A DNA stretch of 58,766 nucleotides from Acidobacteriota bacterium. Lineage in GTDB: Bacteria; Acidobacteriota; Terriglobia; UBA7540. The number at the start of each line of letters is the position of its first letter. The first letter of the stretch is position 1. Below are positions 1 through 8,853 of the stretch, piece by piece. Under the pieces are notes generated by a model, which saw nothing but the letters and a program-made list of their open reading frames with translations, made no database searches and was not told the origin of the DNA. The stretch lies in assembly GCA_902812415.1 (NCBI GenBank), contig CADDZJ010000016.1:1-58766 (forward strand). Reading direction: 5' to 3'. The position numbers and the translations under genes were made by a program.

Positions 1-3
1 GCT

Positions 4-417
4 ATGGTTGCCTTTGACTACGAAAAGCTGCGTGGTTTCGAGCGTCGAGTCGTACGATTAACCTCAACCGAAGGCGAGGTCATGCTAGCGAGGGTTCTTT
101 CGGTCTCGAAGGAATGCCAAGATGTGGTAGTCGATGTGCTTTCGACGAATCAGCCTGAGAGATACAAGAAGTTTGGAAGGAAACACACAGAGGCAGGCTG
201 GGTTATCCCGTTCGAGTTTATCGCGGATGTGGCCCCCCGAGCCGATGCCCTCGAACGAGCGGCAGGACACCGCATGAGTAGTAGCAAGTTCATGCCGAAT
301 TATTTTATGACTTTGTGGTTTTTGCTACCTTTATTCTCTGCATTTCGGACAAAGGCTATCAATCGCTGGGCGCCAATGTTCCAGGCTATCTTCACGTTTC
401 GCAGGATACTTCCGTGA
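4..417 (+). CDS. hypothetical protein, C-terminus uncertain
   Basis: I do not recognise the family. The first 80 or so residues read like a genuine small soluble protein: charged and well mixed, with a VVRLTSTEGEVMLARVLSV segment that could be a beta-rich SH3/Sm-like fold (inference). After about base 300 the composition changes to a phenylalanine-rich, low-complexity tail that looks like translation of non-coding DNA. The original gene may therefore end, or have been broken, near there. It lies only 3 bases from the window edge, so an upstream start cannot be excluded. It stands on the opposite strand to the cox genes and points toward them. Confidence 0.4.
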   Translation: MVAFDYEKLRGFERRVVRLTSTEGEVMLARVLSVSKECQDVVVDVLSTNQPERYKKFGRKHTEAGWVIPFEFIADVAPRADALERAAGHRMSSSKFMPNYFMTLWFLLPLFSAFRTKAINRWAPMFQAIFTFRRILP

Positions 418-539
418 CAGTCAGCGGAAGCGAGACCACGCCGGAGGATTATCAGGCAGCGCTGGTCGTCGGCATCCAACGAGCCGCTCCAGTAGCGCGA
501 ACCTTCGTTTTTAAGGTTCGCGGCTTGTTGCTTCCAGCG

Positions 540-777
540 GCGGCGATCATGGCAGCGCTCAGCTACGATCCCACGCATCGGCTGACCGGTTCGGTAGCCA
601 CGGGCAACGCCACGCATAATCTGACGTTCAGCTACGACCGCTACGGCAACATGACCTGTCAGACGAACGGCCAGACGCAAGGGCCGTGCCCGAATTATGC
701 CTTCAGCGCCAGCACGAATCAGGTTACAACTTACGGGTTTACTTATGACGCCGGCGGCACGGTGAAAAGCCGCGAGG
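540..777 (+). pseudogene. RHS/YD-repeat protein fragment
   Basis: One reading frame encodes YD-repeat motifs (LSYDPTHRLTGS, then FSYDRYGNMTCQTNG, then YGFTYDAGGTV) spaced as in RHS/YD-repeat surface or toxin-delivery proteins. Only about 75 residues remain. There is no start, signal peptide or core domain. The homology stops within a few bases of the end of the convergent cytochrome oxidase subunit IV gene at 779. It is best read as the debris of a large rhs gene left beside the oxidase operon. The preceding stretch (315-540) is open in the same frame but shows no recognisable domain. Confidence 0.55.
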
Positions 778-778
778 C

Positions 779-1150
779 CTATTCGGCCGTGGTGGTGCCG
801 GGGCTCATGTCCAGATGATGAACGGTCACGGGTTGGCTCTGAGGCCAGGAAGGTCTGGAGATGCGAAACCGGGTTGCGAAATCGGAGAGAGAAATCACAA
901 TCAGAATACAAAGCCAGAAAACCGCAACCCCCACCACCAAACGGATGAGCTTCTCGCTGTGGCGGAGGTGCATGAAGAAGAGAACCACGATCGAGGCCTT
1001 GCAAACCGCAATGGCGAGAGCCACGACCGTATTGAAGGCACCCAGATCGATGTAGGCCACACCGGTCGTCAGGGCCGTAAAGCAGAGGAGGACAACCCAA
1101 ACAAGGACGTAAACCTTTTTTCTCTCCACGTGCGAGACAAGCTCAGACAT
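779..1150 (-). CDS. ctaF: cytochrome c oxidase subunit IV
   Basis: This is the small accessory subunit of the caa3-type oxidase, about 123 residues long, with three hydrophobic segments (roughly residues 14-36, 42-62 and 72-92) typical of prokaryotic COX4/CtaF. A conserved-looking FFMHLRHSEKL stretch follows the second helix. I chose the ATG at 1150 because a purine-rich AAGGGGTG lies upstream; a TTG two codons earlier is also open. It is the last gene of the operon, 13 bases after ctaE. The C-terminal 20 residues are hydrophilic and lie next to the RHS remnant, so they could have been altered by that junction. Confidence 0.85.
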   Translation of the reverse strand: MSELVSHVERKKVYVLVWVVLLCFTALTTGVAYIDLGAFNTVVALAIAVCKASIVVLFFMHLRHSEKLIRLVVGVAVFWLCILIVISLSDFATRFRISRPSWPQSQPVTVHHLDMSPGTTTAE

Positions 1151-1163
1151 ACGCAATCACCCC

Positions 1164-1820
1164 TTAGTAACGGCCTCCGATGAGATACAGCAGGGGAAAC
1201 AGAAAAATCCAGACAATATCGACAAAGTGCCAGTAAAGCCCGGCGATTTCAACGGCATTGTAGTGGCCTTTGGAGAAGGCTCCTCGCAGCGCCAGAATGA
1301 TAAGCGTCGTCATGATGCCGCAGCCCACAATCATGTGCAAGGCGTGAAGTCCGGTGAGCACGAAATAGAAGATCATAAACATCTCCACCTGGTGCGCATG
1401 CGGACCAGCGTATGTGAAGTTTACGCCCGGAGCCAAGCCTTCCAGATACTCATGCCGCCACTCCATCGCAAACTTGATGAAAAGGAAGATCAGTCCGAAG
1501 ATCAGGGTCACCACCAGGAAACCGATCAGATCTTTGATCTTTCCAAGCTGCGCCGCGCGAACGGCCAGGGCCATCGTCAAGCTGCTGCAAATCAGAACGG
1601 CGGTGTTGGTGGCACCCCACAAAACTTCCAGGTGATGGCTTCCGATTTCAAAACCCGGATAATGCAGATAGCGATAAATGGTATAGCTGGCGAAGAGGCC
1701 ACCGAAGAAGAGGACTTCCGTGGTCAGGAACACCCACATTCCCAAGCTGGCTGCCTGATACTGCTGAACCTGATCATCGAATTGTTCCGCTACCAGCGTA
1801 GCATGCTGTTCTTCAGACAA
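1164..1820 (-). CDS. ctaE: cytochrome c oxidase subunit III
   Basis: This is subunit III of a heme-copper oxidase, a membrane protein of 218 residues with about five transmembrane helices ([18 protein letters not shown], then helices near 65, 95, 145 and 195). The family signatures LHMIVGCG and the terminal [18 protein letters not shown] are present. The start is a TTG (SEEQHATL) preceded by a strong GAGGAGG. It lies between ctaD and ctaF in the order B-A-C-D usual for caa3 operons. A spacer of about 150 bases separates it from ctaD, larger than the other gaps in this operon. Confidence 0.93.
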   Translation of the reverse strand: MSEEQHATLVAEQFDDQVQQYQAASLGMWVFLTTEVLFFGGLFASYTIYRYLHYPGFEIGSHHLEVLWGATNTAVLICSSLTMALAVRAAQLGKIKDLIGFLVVTLIFGLIFLFIKFAMEWRHEYLEGLAPGVNFTYAGPHAHQVEMFMIFYFVLTGLHALHMIVGCGIMTTLIILALRGAFSKGHYNAVEIAGLYWHFVDIVWIFLFPLLYLIGGRY

Positions 1821-1969
1821 CTGCTTTCCTCCTCAATCAAATTACAGCCCCATAAAACTCCCCGAGGATGGGAGCCCATCGTCAGCCCCCAAAAAATCGA
1901 TTGACCGTGACCACTGACTCTGAACAGCGCCGGCTTCCACGCCAGCGTCAGCCAGCCGCCTTGCCTGCC

Positions 1970-3625
1970 TCAAGAGGCTGCCGTGGTGACGGGCGCCGGA
2001 TGGGCACCATAGGCATAAGCTTCCTCAGTCACCACCGGGGTTTTGTCGAAATTATGAACCGGCGGAGGTGACGCTGTCTCCCATTCCAGACCTTTTGCCC
2101 CCCAGGGATTCGGCCCGGCCTCCGGCCCGTATTTAAGCGACCAGACCAGGTAAAACAGGGGCATGATATAGCCCACGGCCAGAATGGATGCGCCCGCGCT
2201 CGACATGATATTCAGGAACTGAAAATTCGGCGGATACATCGCATAGCGGCGCGGCAGCCCTTCGAAGCCCAGAATAAACTGCGGGCCGAACGTCAGGACG
2301 AAGCCGATAAAAATAATGCAAGCGGCAAGCCGTGCCCAATAATCGGGATAAAGTTTGCCCGTCATTTTGGGCCACCAATAGTGCAGCCCCCCCATATAGC
2401 CCATCACTGCACCGCCCACCATGATGAAGTGGAAATGGGCGATCACAAAATAAGTGTCATGGAGAAAAACATCAAGACCCAGGGAAGCCAAGAAGACCCC
2501 CGTAAGGCCGCCAATGGTGAACAACCCGATAAAGCCCAGCGCATAGAGCATGGGAGCTTCATACGAAACAGAACCCTTGTAGAGTGTCGCCGTCCAGTTG
2601 AATACCTTCACCGCTGACGGGATTGCCACAGCCATGGACATGGCGGAGAAGAAAATCCCGGCATAAACCGACTGTCCCGAAACGAACATGTGGTGTCCCC
2701 AGACGAGAAAGCTAAGGACGGCAATGGCAAAACTCGAGAAACCAACGAAGCCATACCCAAAAACTCTGCGGCGGGAGAATGCAGCAATCAACTCACTGAT
2801 CACGCCCATGGCGGGCAACACCAGAATATAGACTTCCGGATGACCAAAGAACCAGAAAAGATGTTGGAACAAAATCGGGTCACCGCCCAAAGCCGGATCA
2901 AAGATACCCACATGGAACAGCCGCTCAAGCATCACCAGAACCATTGTAATTGCAATCACCGGCATCGCCAGGATGAAGATCAGGCTGGCAGCGTACATGG
3001 ACCAGATAAAGAGAGGCAAGCGAAACCACGTCAGCCCGGGGGCACGCATCTTGTGGATCGTCACCACAAAGTTCAGACCCGTCAGGATGGAGGAGAATCC
3101 GGAAATAAAAACCGCCATCGCCGCAGAGATGACATGCGTGTTGACGTAGCTCGTGCTGAGCGGGGTGTAAAACGTCCAACCTGTATCCACGCCCCCGGCA
3201 ATGACGGAATAAATAAAGATCATTCCGGCGGTAATAAAGATGTACCAGCTCAGAAGATTGAGGCGAGGAAAGGCCACATCCCTTGCCCCAATCATCATGG
3301 GAATCAGGAAATTACCCAGCACGGTCGGGACGGCGGGTGCCAGGAAGAAAAAAATCATAATCGTCCCATGAATGGTGAAGAGCTTGTTATAAGTCTCAGG
3401 CTGGACAATCGCTCCCTGGGGCGAAACCAGATTCAGCCTCATCATTGCGGCAGCCACACCGCCGATGACAAAAAAGAAGGTGGTTGACACGAGGTACAGC
3501 CACGCAATCCGCTTGTGATCGGTGGTGAGCAGCCAGGACTTGATGCCGTACTTCGCGTTGAGATAATGAACTCGATATTCCTCAGCCTGCGGTTGCTGAA
3601 GCGTCGTAGTGGTTACAGTACCCAT
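1970..3625 (-). CDS. ctaD: cytochrome c oxidase subunit I
   Basis: This is the catalytic subunit of the A-type heme-copper oxidase, reducing O2 to water and pumping protons. It has 551 residues and about 12 transmembrane helices. Visible ligands are H86 (low-spin heme), H262 with the cross-linked Y266 in GHPEVY (CuB), H311/H312 (CuB), H397 (high-spin heme) and H399 (low-spin heme) in VIAHFHF. The HPEVY motif marks an A-family enzyme with the K-channel tyrosine. The ATG shares one base with the ctaC stop (TAATG), implying translational coupling. No residue of the active site is missing. Confidence 0.97.
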   Translation of the reverse strand: MGTVTTTTLQQPQAEEYRVHYLNAKYGIKSWLLTTDHKRIAWLYLVSTTFFFVIGGVAAAMMRLNLVSPQGAIVQPETYNKLFTIHGTIMIFFFLAPAVPTVLGNFLIPMMIGARDVAFPRLNLLSWYIFITAGMIFIYSVIAGGVDTGWTFYTPLSTSYVNTHVISAAMAVFISGFSSILTGLNFVVTIHKMRAPGLTWFRLPLFIWSMYAASLIFILAMPVIAITMVLVMLERLFHVGIFDPALGGDPILFQHLFWFFGHPEVYILVLPAMGVISELIAAFSRRRVFGYGFVGFSSFAIAVLSFLVWGHHMFVSGQSVYAGIFFSAMSMAVAIPSAVKVFNWTATLYKGSVSYEAPMLYALGFIGLFTIGGLTGVFLASLGLDVFLHDTYFVIAHFHFIMVGGAVMGYMGGLHYWWPKMTGKLYPDYWARLAACIIFIGFVLTFGPQFILGFEGLPRRYAMYPPNFQFLNIMSSAGASILAVGYIMPLFYLVWSLKYGPEAGPNPWGAKGLEWETASPPPVHNFDKTPVVTEEAYAYGAHPAPVTTAAS

Positions 3626-4590
3626 TACTTCGTCTCCTTCGCTGACTCCGCCCCTTGCGCCCCGGGTGTGTTCGCAAGGGACTGGATATAGGCGATGATT
3701 TGAAGAATCTGATCCTCAGAAATCTGGCCCTGGAAAGTGGGCATGATCGGCTTATATCCCAGCACAACCTGCGAGGACGGGTCCAGAATCGATTGTCGGA
3801 TATAACGGTCATCCGCAATCACGGTCTGCCCCCCCTCCAGCCTGACCTTCGCACCATATAACCCGACAAAAGGAGGGGCCTTCCCAGTACCGTGGCAGGT
3901 GATGCAACCGTAGCTTTCATAGAGCTTTTCACCGGCTGCCGCCATCGTTTCCGTGTGATGCATCTCCCCACTCAGCCAAGTCTCATATTGTGGGAGAGTC
4001 ATGACAATGACATCCCCTCGCATCTCCGAATGGAAAGTCCCGCAGTATTGGTCGCAGTACAGGGGGAAGCGCCCGGTTCGGGTTGCAGTAAACCATTCGG
4101 TCGTATAACGGTCGGGCAGGACATCGGTCTTAATCCGAAACGCGGGGACCGCGAAGTCATGGATGACGTCCTGGGATGTTAAAGTCAGCTCCACGGGCAC
4201 CCCGACCGGAACATGCAAAGTATTAATCTCTCGCGGGCCTTCCGGATGCTGGAGTTTCCACATCCACTGCTTTCCAACTACATAGACATGAACCGCGTCC
4301 ATGGGAGCCCGACGCTCGCGGACAAAGAGATCCACGCCCCAGACGAAGATGACGATCACAATGATAATCGGGATGATTGTCCACGTGAGCTCCAGCGGGA
4401 TGTTGCCGTGAATCTGCTGCGGAACCTCGTCGGGAGCACGGCGCCGATACTTGATGGCAAAAACCAGCAGCAAAAGAAAGATCAGTGCCGTAAAAAAGAC
4501 TGAAATCCCAATCACAAACCATAGCAGGTGATCAACAGAAGGTGCCACCGTAGAGGCTTGTTTTGGTAAGAGTGGAAGCAAACAGAGCAT
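3625..4590 (-). CDS. ctaC: cytochrome c oxidase subunit II with fused cytochrome c
   Basis: This is the electron-entry subunit of a caa3 oxidase. Two N-terminal helices (about residues 22-46 and 70-90) anchor a periplasmic cupredoxin domain with all CuA ligands visible: H144, C179, C183, H187 and M190. It is followed by a fused cytochrome c domain with heme motif CITCH (C229-H233) and axial Met in PIMPTF (M283). The fused heme domain defines the caa3 type and lets the enzyme take electrons directly from the upstream complex III. It is first of the cox genes; 270 bases separate it from the SCO gene, and I see no gene in that gap. Confidence 0.96.
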   Translation of the reverse strand: MLCLLPLLPKQASTVAPSVDHLLWFVIGISVFFTALIFLLLLVFAIKYRRRAPDEVPQQIHGNIPLELTWTIIPIIIVIVIFVWGVDLFVRERRAPMDAVHVYVVGKQWMWKLQHPEGPREINTLHVPVGVPVELTLTSQDVIHDFAVPAFRIKTDVLPDRYTTEWFTATRTGRFPLYCDQYCGTFHSEMRGDVIVMTLPQYETWLSGEMHHTETMAAAGEKLYESYGCITCHGTGKAPPFVGLYGAKVRLEGGQTVIADDRYIRQSILDPSSQVVLGYKPIMPTFQGQISEDQILQIIAYIQSLANTPGAQGAESAKETK

Positions 4591-4862
4591 TATGGTGTTT
4601 TCACCTCAAATCGGCGGAGAATCAAGAGGCCGCGCAAGAAACGCCTGCTCAAGCACCTGTCCAGCCCGCAAACTCAATAGGGCGATAGGATAGGCGGTGC
4701 GCCCGGCGAGGAATCCGCTTCAAGCTCAAGCTGAGGTTGACATCGATTCGCAGGCGCCCCAGCCCTCAGCGCCATTTTCCTCAAACCCAGACTTCGCCAT
4801 CTTGTGGCGCGATGTCCCGATTCATCACTGCCGTGGCCGAAAGTTTACCCCTCGCGACATCG

Positions 4863-5876
4863 CTACACAGAAGCCTGAGGATGACTTCGCCCGCCTCGAA
4901 CCATAACCAAGATGAGAATCCCAAGGCAAAGAATGGTTACCCCAGCCCCTAACATTAGGACACGGTGAACAATCCAGTCGTACTTTCCTGTCGCCGGATC
5001 ATATTGGCAGCAATAAAGGATCAACTGATCCACAGGCGAGCCGATTTTGTCATTCGAGGCCTGCACTAGCGCGAGCCTTAAGTCACCGGCGGGGTACTGC
5101 AAACCGTAAAAGTACCGGGAAATACGCCCCTGCGGAGTTAAAATAATGATTCCAACCGCATGGGCATAAAGTTGAGTGTTTGGATCATAGCGATAATGGA
5201 ATCCTACGGCGTCGGTCAGCGCCCGAATCGAAGCTTCATCACCGGTCAGAAAATGCCAACCGTTCTCTGCACCCTTCCGTCCATAAAGGCCCAGGTAAAT
5301 AGCCCGCTTGTTTGCCGCCATCTCCGGCGTATCATGAGGATTAAAGCTGAGGGTTACGACATCAAACTGCTTTCCGACATCAAACTTTAACAAGCGCAGA
5401 CTCTGCAACAGATCGTTTTCCTCCATCGTGCAGAGGTTCGGGCAATTGAAATAAATCAGCGAAAGGATCACCGGTTTGCTTCCAAAGTAATCGCCCAGTC
5501 GCACCGGCTTCCCGCTCGCGTCTCTGAAAACCAGATCCAATGGAACCTGCTGGTTCAGTCGCTGATCGATTCCCACACCACGAAGAAGGGCTGGAACCCG
5601 CTTCGAATTCAGGGTTCCTGTTCTCCCGGCAGCTGGTGAAAGTCCGCCTCCGGGCAGGGTTGACGATGAACTTGTATCCGCCAAGGCAGCCGGCACATCC
5701 CACGCCGCGCCACAGCAAAAAATCACCGCCAGCAGCAGGGAAATGACCCTGGGGCGGCTCTGCCCTCGCCGCTGTCGGAGAGCCAATGAAGGCCGGGCAA
5801 GCGATGGGTTGCTTTCTCTGGCACGATTGAAAATCCAGCCTCCGCGATCCGAGTCTGTCTGCATTCTTACTTTCAT
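4863..5876 (-). CDS. SCO1/SenC family copper chaperone
   Basis: This is a thioredoxin-fold protein that delivers copper to the CuA site of oxidase subunit II. The metal-binding CPNLC motif (C145, C149) and the distal His in LYAHAVGI (H239) are all present. An internal hydrophobic signal segment lies near residue 45, and a C-terminal transmembrane helix (LMLGAGVTILCLGILILVMV) is typical of this cox-linked subgroup. I chose the ATG at 5876, ten bases after the previous stop; an upstream start at 5966 would overlap the preceding gene by 80 bases and add an unlikely Arg-rich tail. The unusually long stretch before the hydrophobic segment (about 43 residues) suggests the start could even be later. 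Confidence 0.9.
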   Translation of the reverse strand: MKVRMQTDSDRGGWIFNRARESNPSLARPSLALRQRRGQSRPRVISLLLAVIFCCGAAWDVPAALADTSSSSTLPGGGLSPAAGRTGTLNSKRVPALLRGVGIDQRLNQQVPLDLVFRDASGKPVRLGDYFGSKPVILSLIYFNCPNLCTMEENDLLQSLRLLKFDVGKQFDVVTLSFNPHDTPEMAANKRAIYLGLYGRKGAENGWHFLTGDEASIRALTDAVGFHYRYDPNTQLYAHAVGIIILTPQGRISRYFYGLQYPAGDLRLALVQASNDKIGSPVDQLILYCCQYDPATGKYDWIVHRVLMLGAGVTILCLGILILVMVRGGRSHPQASV

Positions 5877-5886
5877 TCTTTCACTT

Positions 5887-6366
5887 TCATTGCGGTTGCG
5901 GTCCCTGAACGCCTGTCGCGGGCGGCCCAAAGTCTCCGCGCGGCAGCGTGTGAGGTGCGGAGACATTCTTGGTCGCCTGACCCGGCTGGCGGACAGGCAG
6001 TCCCTTCTGAAGCAATAAATCCATGGCCTGATCGATCGGAATCCGAACGATGCCCGCCTTTCGATCCACCCAATCGTAACTGTTCAGCATCTGGTTCTGC
6101 TGTTTGAGATAATCCTGCAGTTCCTCGCCGGAGTGCTCCTGGATGAGCGGGGGAGGGGGCGTCTGTTGCTGAACGAACAGGGCCGTCGGGTTCTTGATCG
6201 GCTGTCGTCCGACAAAGAAGTGAAGGGCGAGTTCGGCCACAATAAAGCCAAAAACGATCAGCGCCAAAATGCCAAACCCCAGGTACGTCAGACTGCGAAT
6301 ATCCGCGTCCCGGACCTCGTGACCGGGCGAGGCATTCGCCTCAACCGATGGTCTTGTCTCACTCAT
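5887..6366 (-). CDS. small membrane-anchored protein of the ACIII/caa3 operon
   Basis: The protein has about 159 residues with one transmembrane helix (SLTYLGFGILALIVFGFIVA, near 25-47) and a periplasmic tail. The tail contains YDWVDRKAGIVRIPIDQAMDLL, a motif I recall from small uncharacterised proteins encoded beside SCO and cox genes in several phyla. Its function is not established. The position between actF and the SCO gene suggests a role in assembly or in linking complex III to the oxidase (inference). The ATG at 6366 overlaps the actF stop by 8 bases; the longer reading from 6396 would overlap it by 38. Confidence 0.75.
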   Translation of the reverse strand: MSETRPSVEANASPGHEVRDADIRSLTYLGFGILALIVFGFIVAELALHFFVGRQPIKNPTALFVQQQTPPPPLIQEHSGEELQDYLKQQNQMLNSYDWVDRKAGIVRIPIDQAMDLLLQKGLPVRQPGQATKNVSAPHTLPRGDFGPPATGVQGPQPQ

Positions 6367-7534
6367 GTTGCAGCACTCCCGCAAAAGTTGGATCATGCAG
6401 CGGCACCAGAGGCTTGGTTTTTAACTGCGATACGAAGATGGCCACAAAAATTCCACCCAGCCCGACGAGCGCTACCCAGTCTGACCAATGAAATTGCGGC
6501 CCCTTCGGGTTATAGGCAGGAGCCATCAGCCAGAAGAGGTCGAAAATACTCATAATAAACAGCAGGCTGGCGACGCCCACCAAATACTGCTTTCTGAAGG
6601 TGATAAACCGCTGGAGGAGCAACAGAAAGGGCACGGCAAAATGGAAAATCACGAGGGCTAGCGCCACCCACGCCCACTGGCGATTCGTGCGAGAAACATA
6701 CCAAGGTATTTCATTTTGCAGGTTTCCCGACCAGATAATCAAGTATTGCGAGAAGGAAAGATAAGCCCAAAGCAGAGTGAACACCAGCAGCAGATTCCCA
6801 AAATCGTGAAATTGGGACGGCTGAATCACTTCCGACATCGGCTCCTGTTGGGAAAGCAGATAAGCCACGATGGTGATAAAAGCCATCCCTCCCACCGCTT
6901 CGGTCACTGTAAACATCATTCCATAAATCGTGGAAAAAAAGTGGGGCTCGAGCGACATCACCCAGTCAAAGCCCGCAAACGTCACAGTAAAGCCATAAAT
7001 CACAAGCCCGGGGCCGCTCAGATTTCGCAATCTCCGCTGAGATTCAGGATCGGAGCCACCATCCTGCCGCGTTGACCAGCGATTCAGAAAGTAGGCCAGC
7101 AGAATCCAAAGCACCCAATAAACGATCTGCCTCGCAATGAAAAAGGGCGTATTCAGGTAAAACGTCTTCTGCTGAATGACAGGATCTGCCGCCACATCCG
7201 CCGGTCGAGACCAGATGTAGAGGTGGTGCATGCCAACAATGATGGGGATGAAGAAAATGGCCATCCAGCAGAGGGTCTTGGCAGCCGCTTCCAGAGGCCG
7301 CCTCAGGACGAAACCCCACCGCCCGCTCACCAGGTGATGAAGCATGAGAATGCCCATGCAACTGAGCCCGATCCCGAGCCAAAAAACCTCGCCAAAAAGA
7401 TAGGAACGGAGAAACTGCGTGGGGTGAATCACCAGCTCGATCACACAAAGGGCCAGGCAGACGACGCCGACTCCCAACGCCTTGCGTTGGGCGTTGCCGG
7501 TTTGCTCGAGCATGAACGATTGGTCTGAATTCAT
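6359..7534 (-). CDS. actF: alternative complex III subunit ActF
   Basis: This is an integral membrane subunit of the quinol:cytochrome c/oxidase oxidoreductase (alternative complex III). It has 391 residues and about ten transmembrane helices, with the family features FVLRRPLEAA, MHHLYIWSRP and GFDWVMSLEPHFFSTIYGM. It is related in fold to ActC and likely forms one half of the quinone-binding membrane module. It begins within the actE coding end? No: in transcription order it precedes the small membrane protein and follows actE, and its ATG overlaps the neighbouring actE stop by ATGA at 7531-7534. Confidence 0.92.
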   Translation of the reverse strand: MNSDQSFMLEQTGNAQRKALGVGVVCLALCVIELVIHPTQFLRSYLFGEVFWLGIGLSCMGILMLHHLVSGRWGFVLRRPLEAAAKTLCWMAIFFIPIIVGMHHLYIWSRPADVAADPVIQQKTFYLNTPFFIARQIVYWVLWILLAYFLNRWSTRQDGGSDPESQRRLRNLSGPGLVIYGFTVTFAGFDWVMSLEPHFFSTIYGMMFTVTEAVGGMAFITIVAYLLSQQEPMSEVIQPSQFHDFGNLLLVFTLLWAYLSFSQYLIIWSGNLQNEIPWYVSRTNRQWAWVALALVIFHFAVPFLLLLQRFITFRKQYLVGVASLLFIMSIFDLFWLMAPAYNPKGPQFHWSDWVALVGLGGIFVAIFVSQLKTKPLVPLHDPTFAGVLQHE

Positions 7535-8250
7535 TTTCCTTTTTCCATCAGAAGCTTGAGCCGCTCATTCTGCGGAACCTCGCTCAAGGTCGCATTCTGG
7601 CTGAGTTGAAGAGCTCGAATGTAGGCCGCGATCCGCCACCGATCCTTAACCGAAACGCGATCCGCATAGCTGTACATCGTGCCGTAACCATTGGTCATCA
7701 CGTCAAAGAAATGGCCCACCGGCGCGTTGACCAGCCGCGCGATATGATAAGAAGGCGGTGCCGGAAACCCGCGTCGCACGATCATGCCGTCGCCCGTTCC
7801 GGCATAGTCATGGCAAGGAGTGCAATAGATGTCATAGCGCTGCCTGCCGCGCTCAAGGTCCGCCTTGGTAATCGGGAACGGAAATACATTCGCAAGCTGG
7901 CCGTTGATGCGACCGGTGTAAAGAAGCTCGTCAGTCCGCAAATGACCCCGCGCAACCGTTCCCGGCACCATCGGGCGTTCGGAACGGCCGTCTGGAAACA
8001 ACGTGCTGGCCGAGAGAGGGTCATATCGCGGCTCCACATGCATATCCAGGCGGCAGCCTTCCACGAAAAACAGGCAGAAGAGGGCAAGGCACAGCAAGGT
8101 CCATGAGAAAATCGGACGAATGCGGTTCAGCCGGCCTTGCTCACATTCCCGCCCCTGGCCCGGATATCTCAGAACTCTGCGGCCCGGAACCCCACGGGAC
8201 TTTCTTTCTCCGCTTTGCTTCGCTTTCATCGCCGAATCTCTTGTCTCCAT
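7531..8250 (-). CDS. actE: alternative complex III cytochrome c subunit ActE
   Basis: This is a monoheme membrane-attached cytochrome c of ACIII. The heme motif is CTPCH within YDIYCTPCHDYAGTGDG. A hydrophobic segment ending in FFVEGC looks like a lipobox, so the mature protein is probably a lipoprotein anchored at that Cys. The N-terminus before the hydrophobic segment is unusually long and Arg-rich (about 45 residues from the ATG at 8250); an internal ATG at 8229 is an alternative. It is tightly packed, 6 bases after actD and overlapping actF by 4 bases. Confidence 0.9.
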   Translation of the reverse strand: METRDSAMKAKQSGERKSRGVPGRRVLRYPGQGRECEQGRLNRIRPIFSWTLLCLALFCLFFVEGCRLDMHVEPRYDPLSASTLFPDGRSERPMVPGTVARGHLRTDELLYTGRINGQLANVFPFPITKADLERGRQRYDIYCTPCHDYAGTGDGMIVRRGFPAPPSYHIARLVNAPVGHFFDVMTNGYGTMYSYADRVSVKDRWRIAAYIRALQLSQNATLSEVPQNERLKLLMEKGK

Positions 8251-8256
8251 GAAGGG

Positions 8257-8793
8257 TTAAACCGGGACAATGCTGACCTCTCGGGCATTCAGGCCCTCGA
8301 GGAAGCGCTTCGTTTCATCCAAACTGAACTTGGGGTCTTTCGACTTGATGCACAAAAAGAACCGATCGTGGCTGGCCAGCTTGAAACGCGGCACGTTGAA
8401 GACGGGATGATAGGGCATCGGCAGCCCGCAAAGGAAAAACATCCCAAAGACACAGAAGAGAGCCGCACCCAGAATCGTCAGCTCGAAAGTAATCGGAATA
8501 AATGAAGGCCAGCTGTCATACGGCTTGCCGCCAATATCCAGGGGATAGCCAATCACGTTGGGCCAGTATTGCAGGATGAAACCTCCGATGCACCCCGTAA
8601 GGCCACCGATAAAGGTGATGATGGGAAGGAGCGGCAGCCGAAATCCGACCGTTTCTTCCAAGCCTTCCACCGGAAAGGGTGTATAGGCGTCAATCTGCCG
8701 ATAGCCTTCTTCCCGCACTCGATGCGCCGCTGCAACCAAGTCGTGCGTATTATCGAATTCGGCCATCAAACCGTAAATGGGATGCTTCGCCAT
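8257..8793 (-). CDS. actD: alternative complex III subunit ActD (DUF3341)
   Basis: The protein has about 178 residues. The N-terminus (MAKHPIYGLMAEFD) and the central pair of helices (LLPIITFIGGLTGCIGGFIL and TILGAALFCVFGMFFLCG) are the DUF3341/ActD pattern. It is a small ACIII membrane subunit without cofactors. I start it at the ATG 8793; a GTG at 8805 would add MIKP. It lies between actC and actE in the standard actABCDEF order. Confidence 0.92.
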   Translation of the reverse strand: MAKHPIYGLMAEFDNTHDLVAAAHRVREEGYRQIDAYTPFPVEGLEETVGFRLPLLPIITFIGGLTGCIGGFILQYWPNVIGYPLDIGGKPYDSWPSFIPITFELTILGAALFCVFGMFFLCGLPMPYHPVFNVPRFKLASHDRFFLCIKSKDPKFSLDETKRFLEGLNAREVSIVPV

Positions 8794-8853
8794 AGGCTTA
8801 ATCACACGTTAAAGTTCCACAGCCCCTCTCAGGAAGGGCTGAACCCCGCTCCA

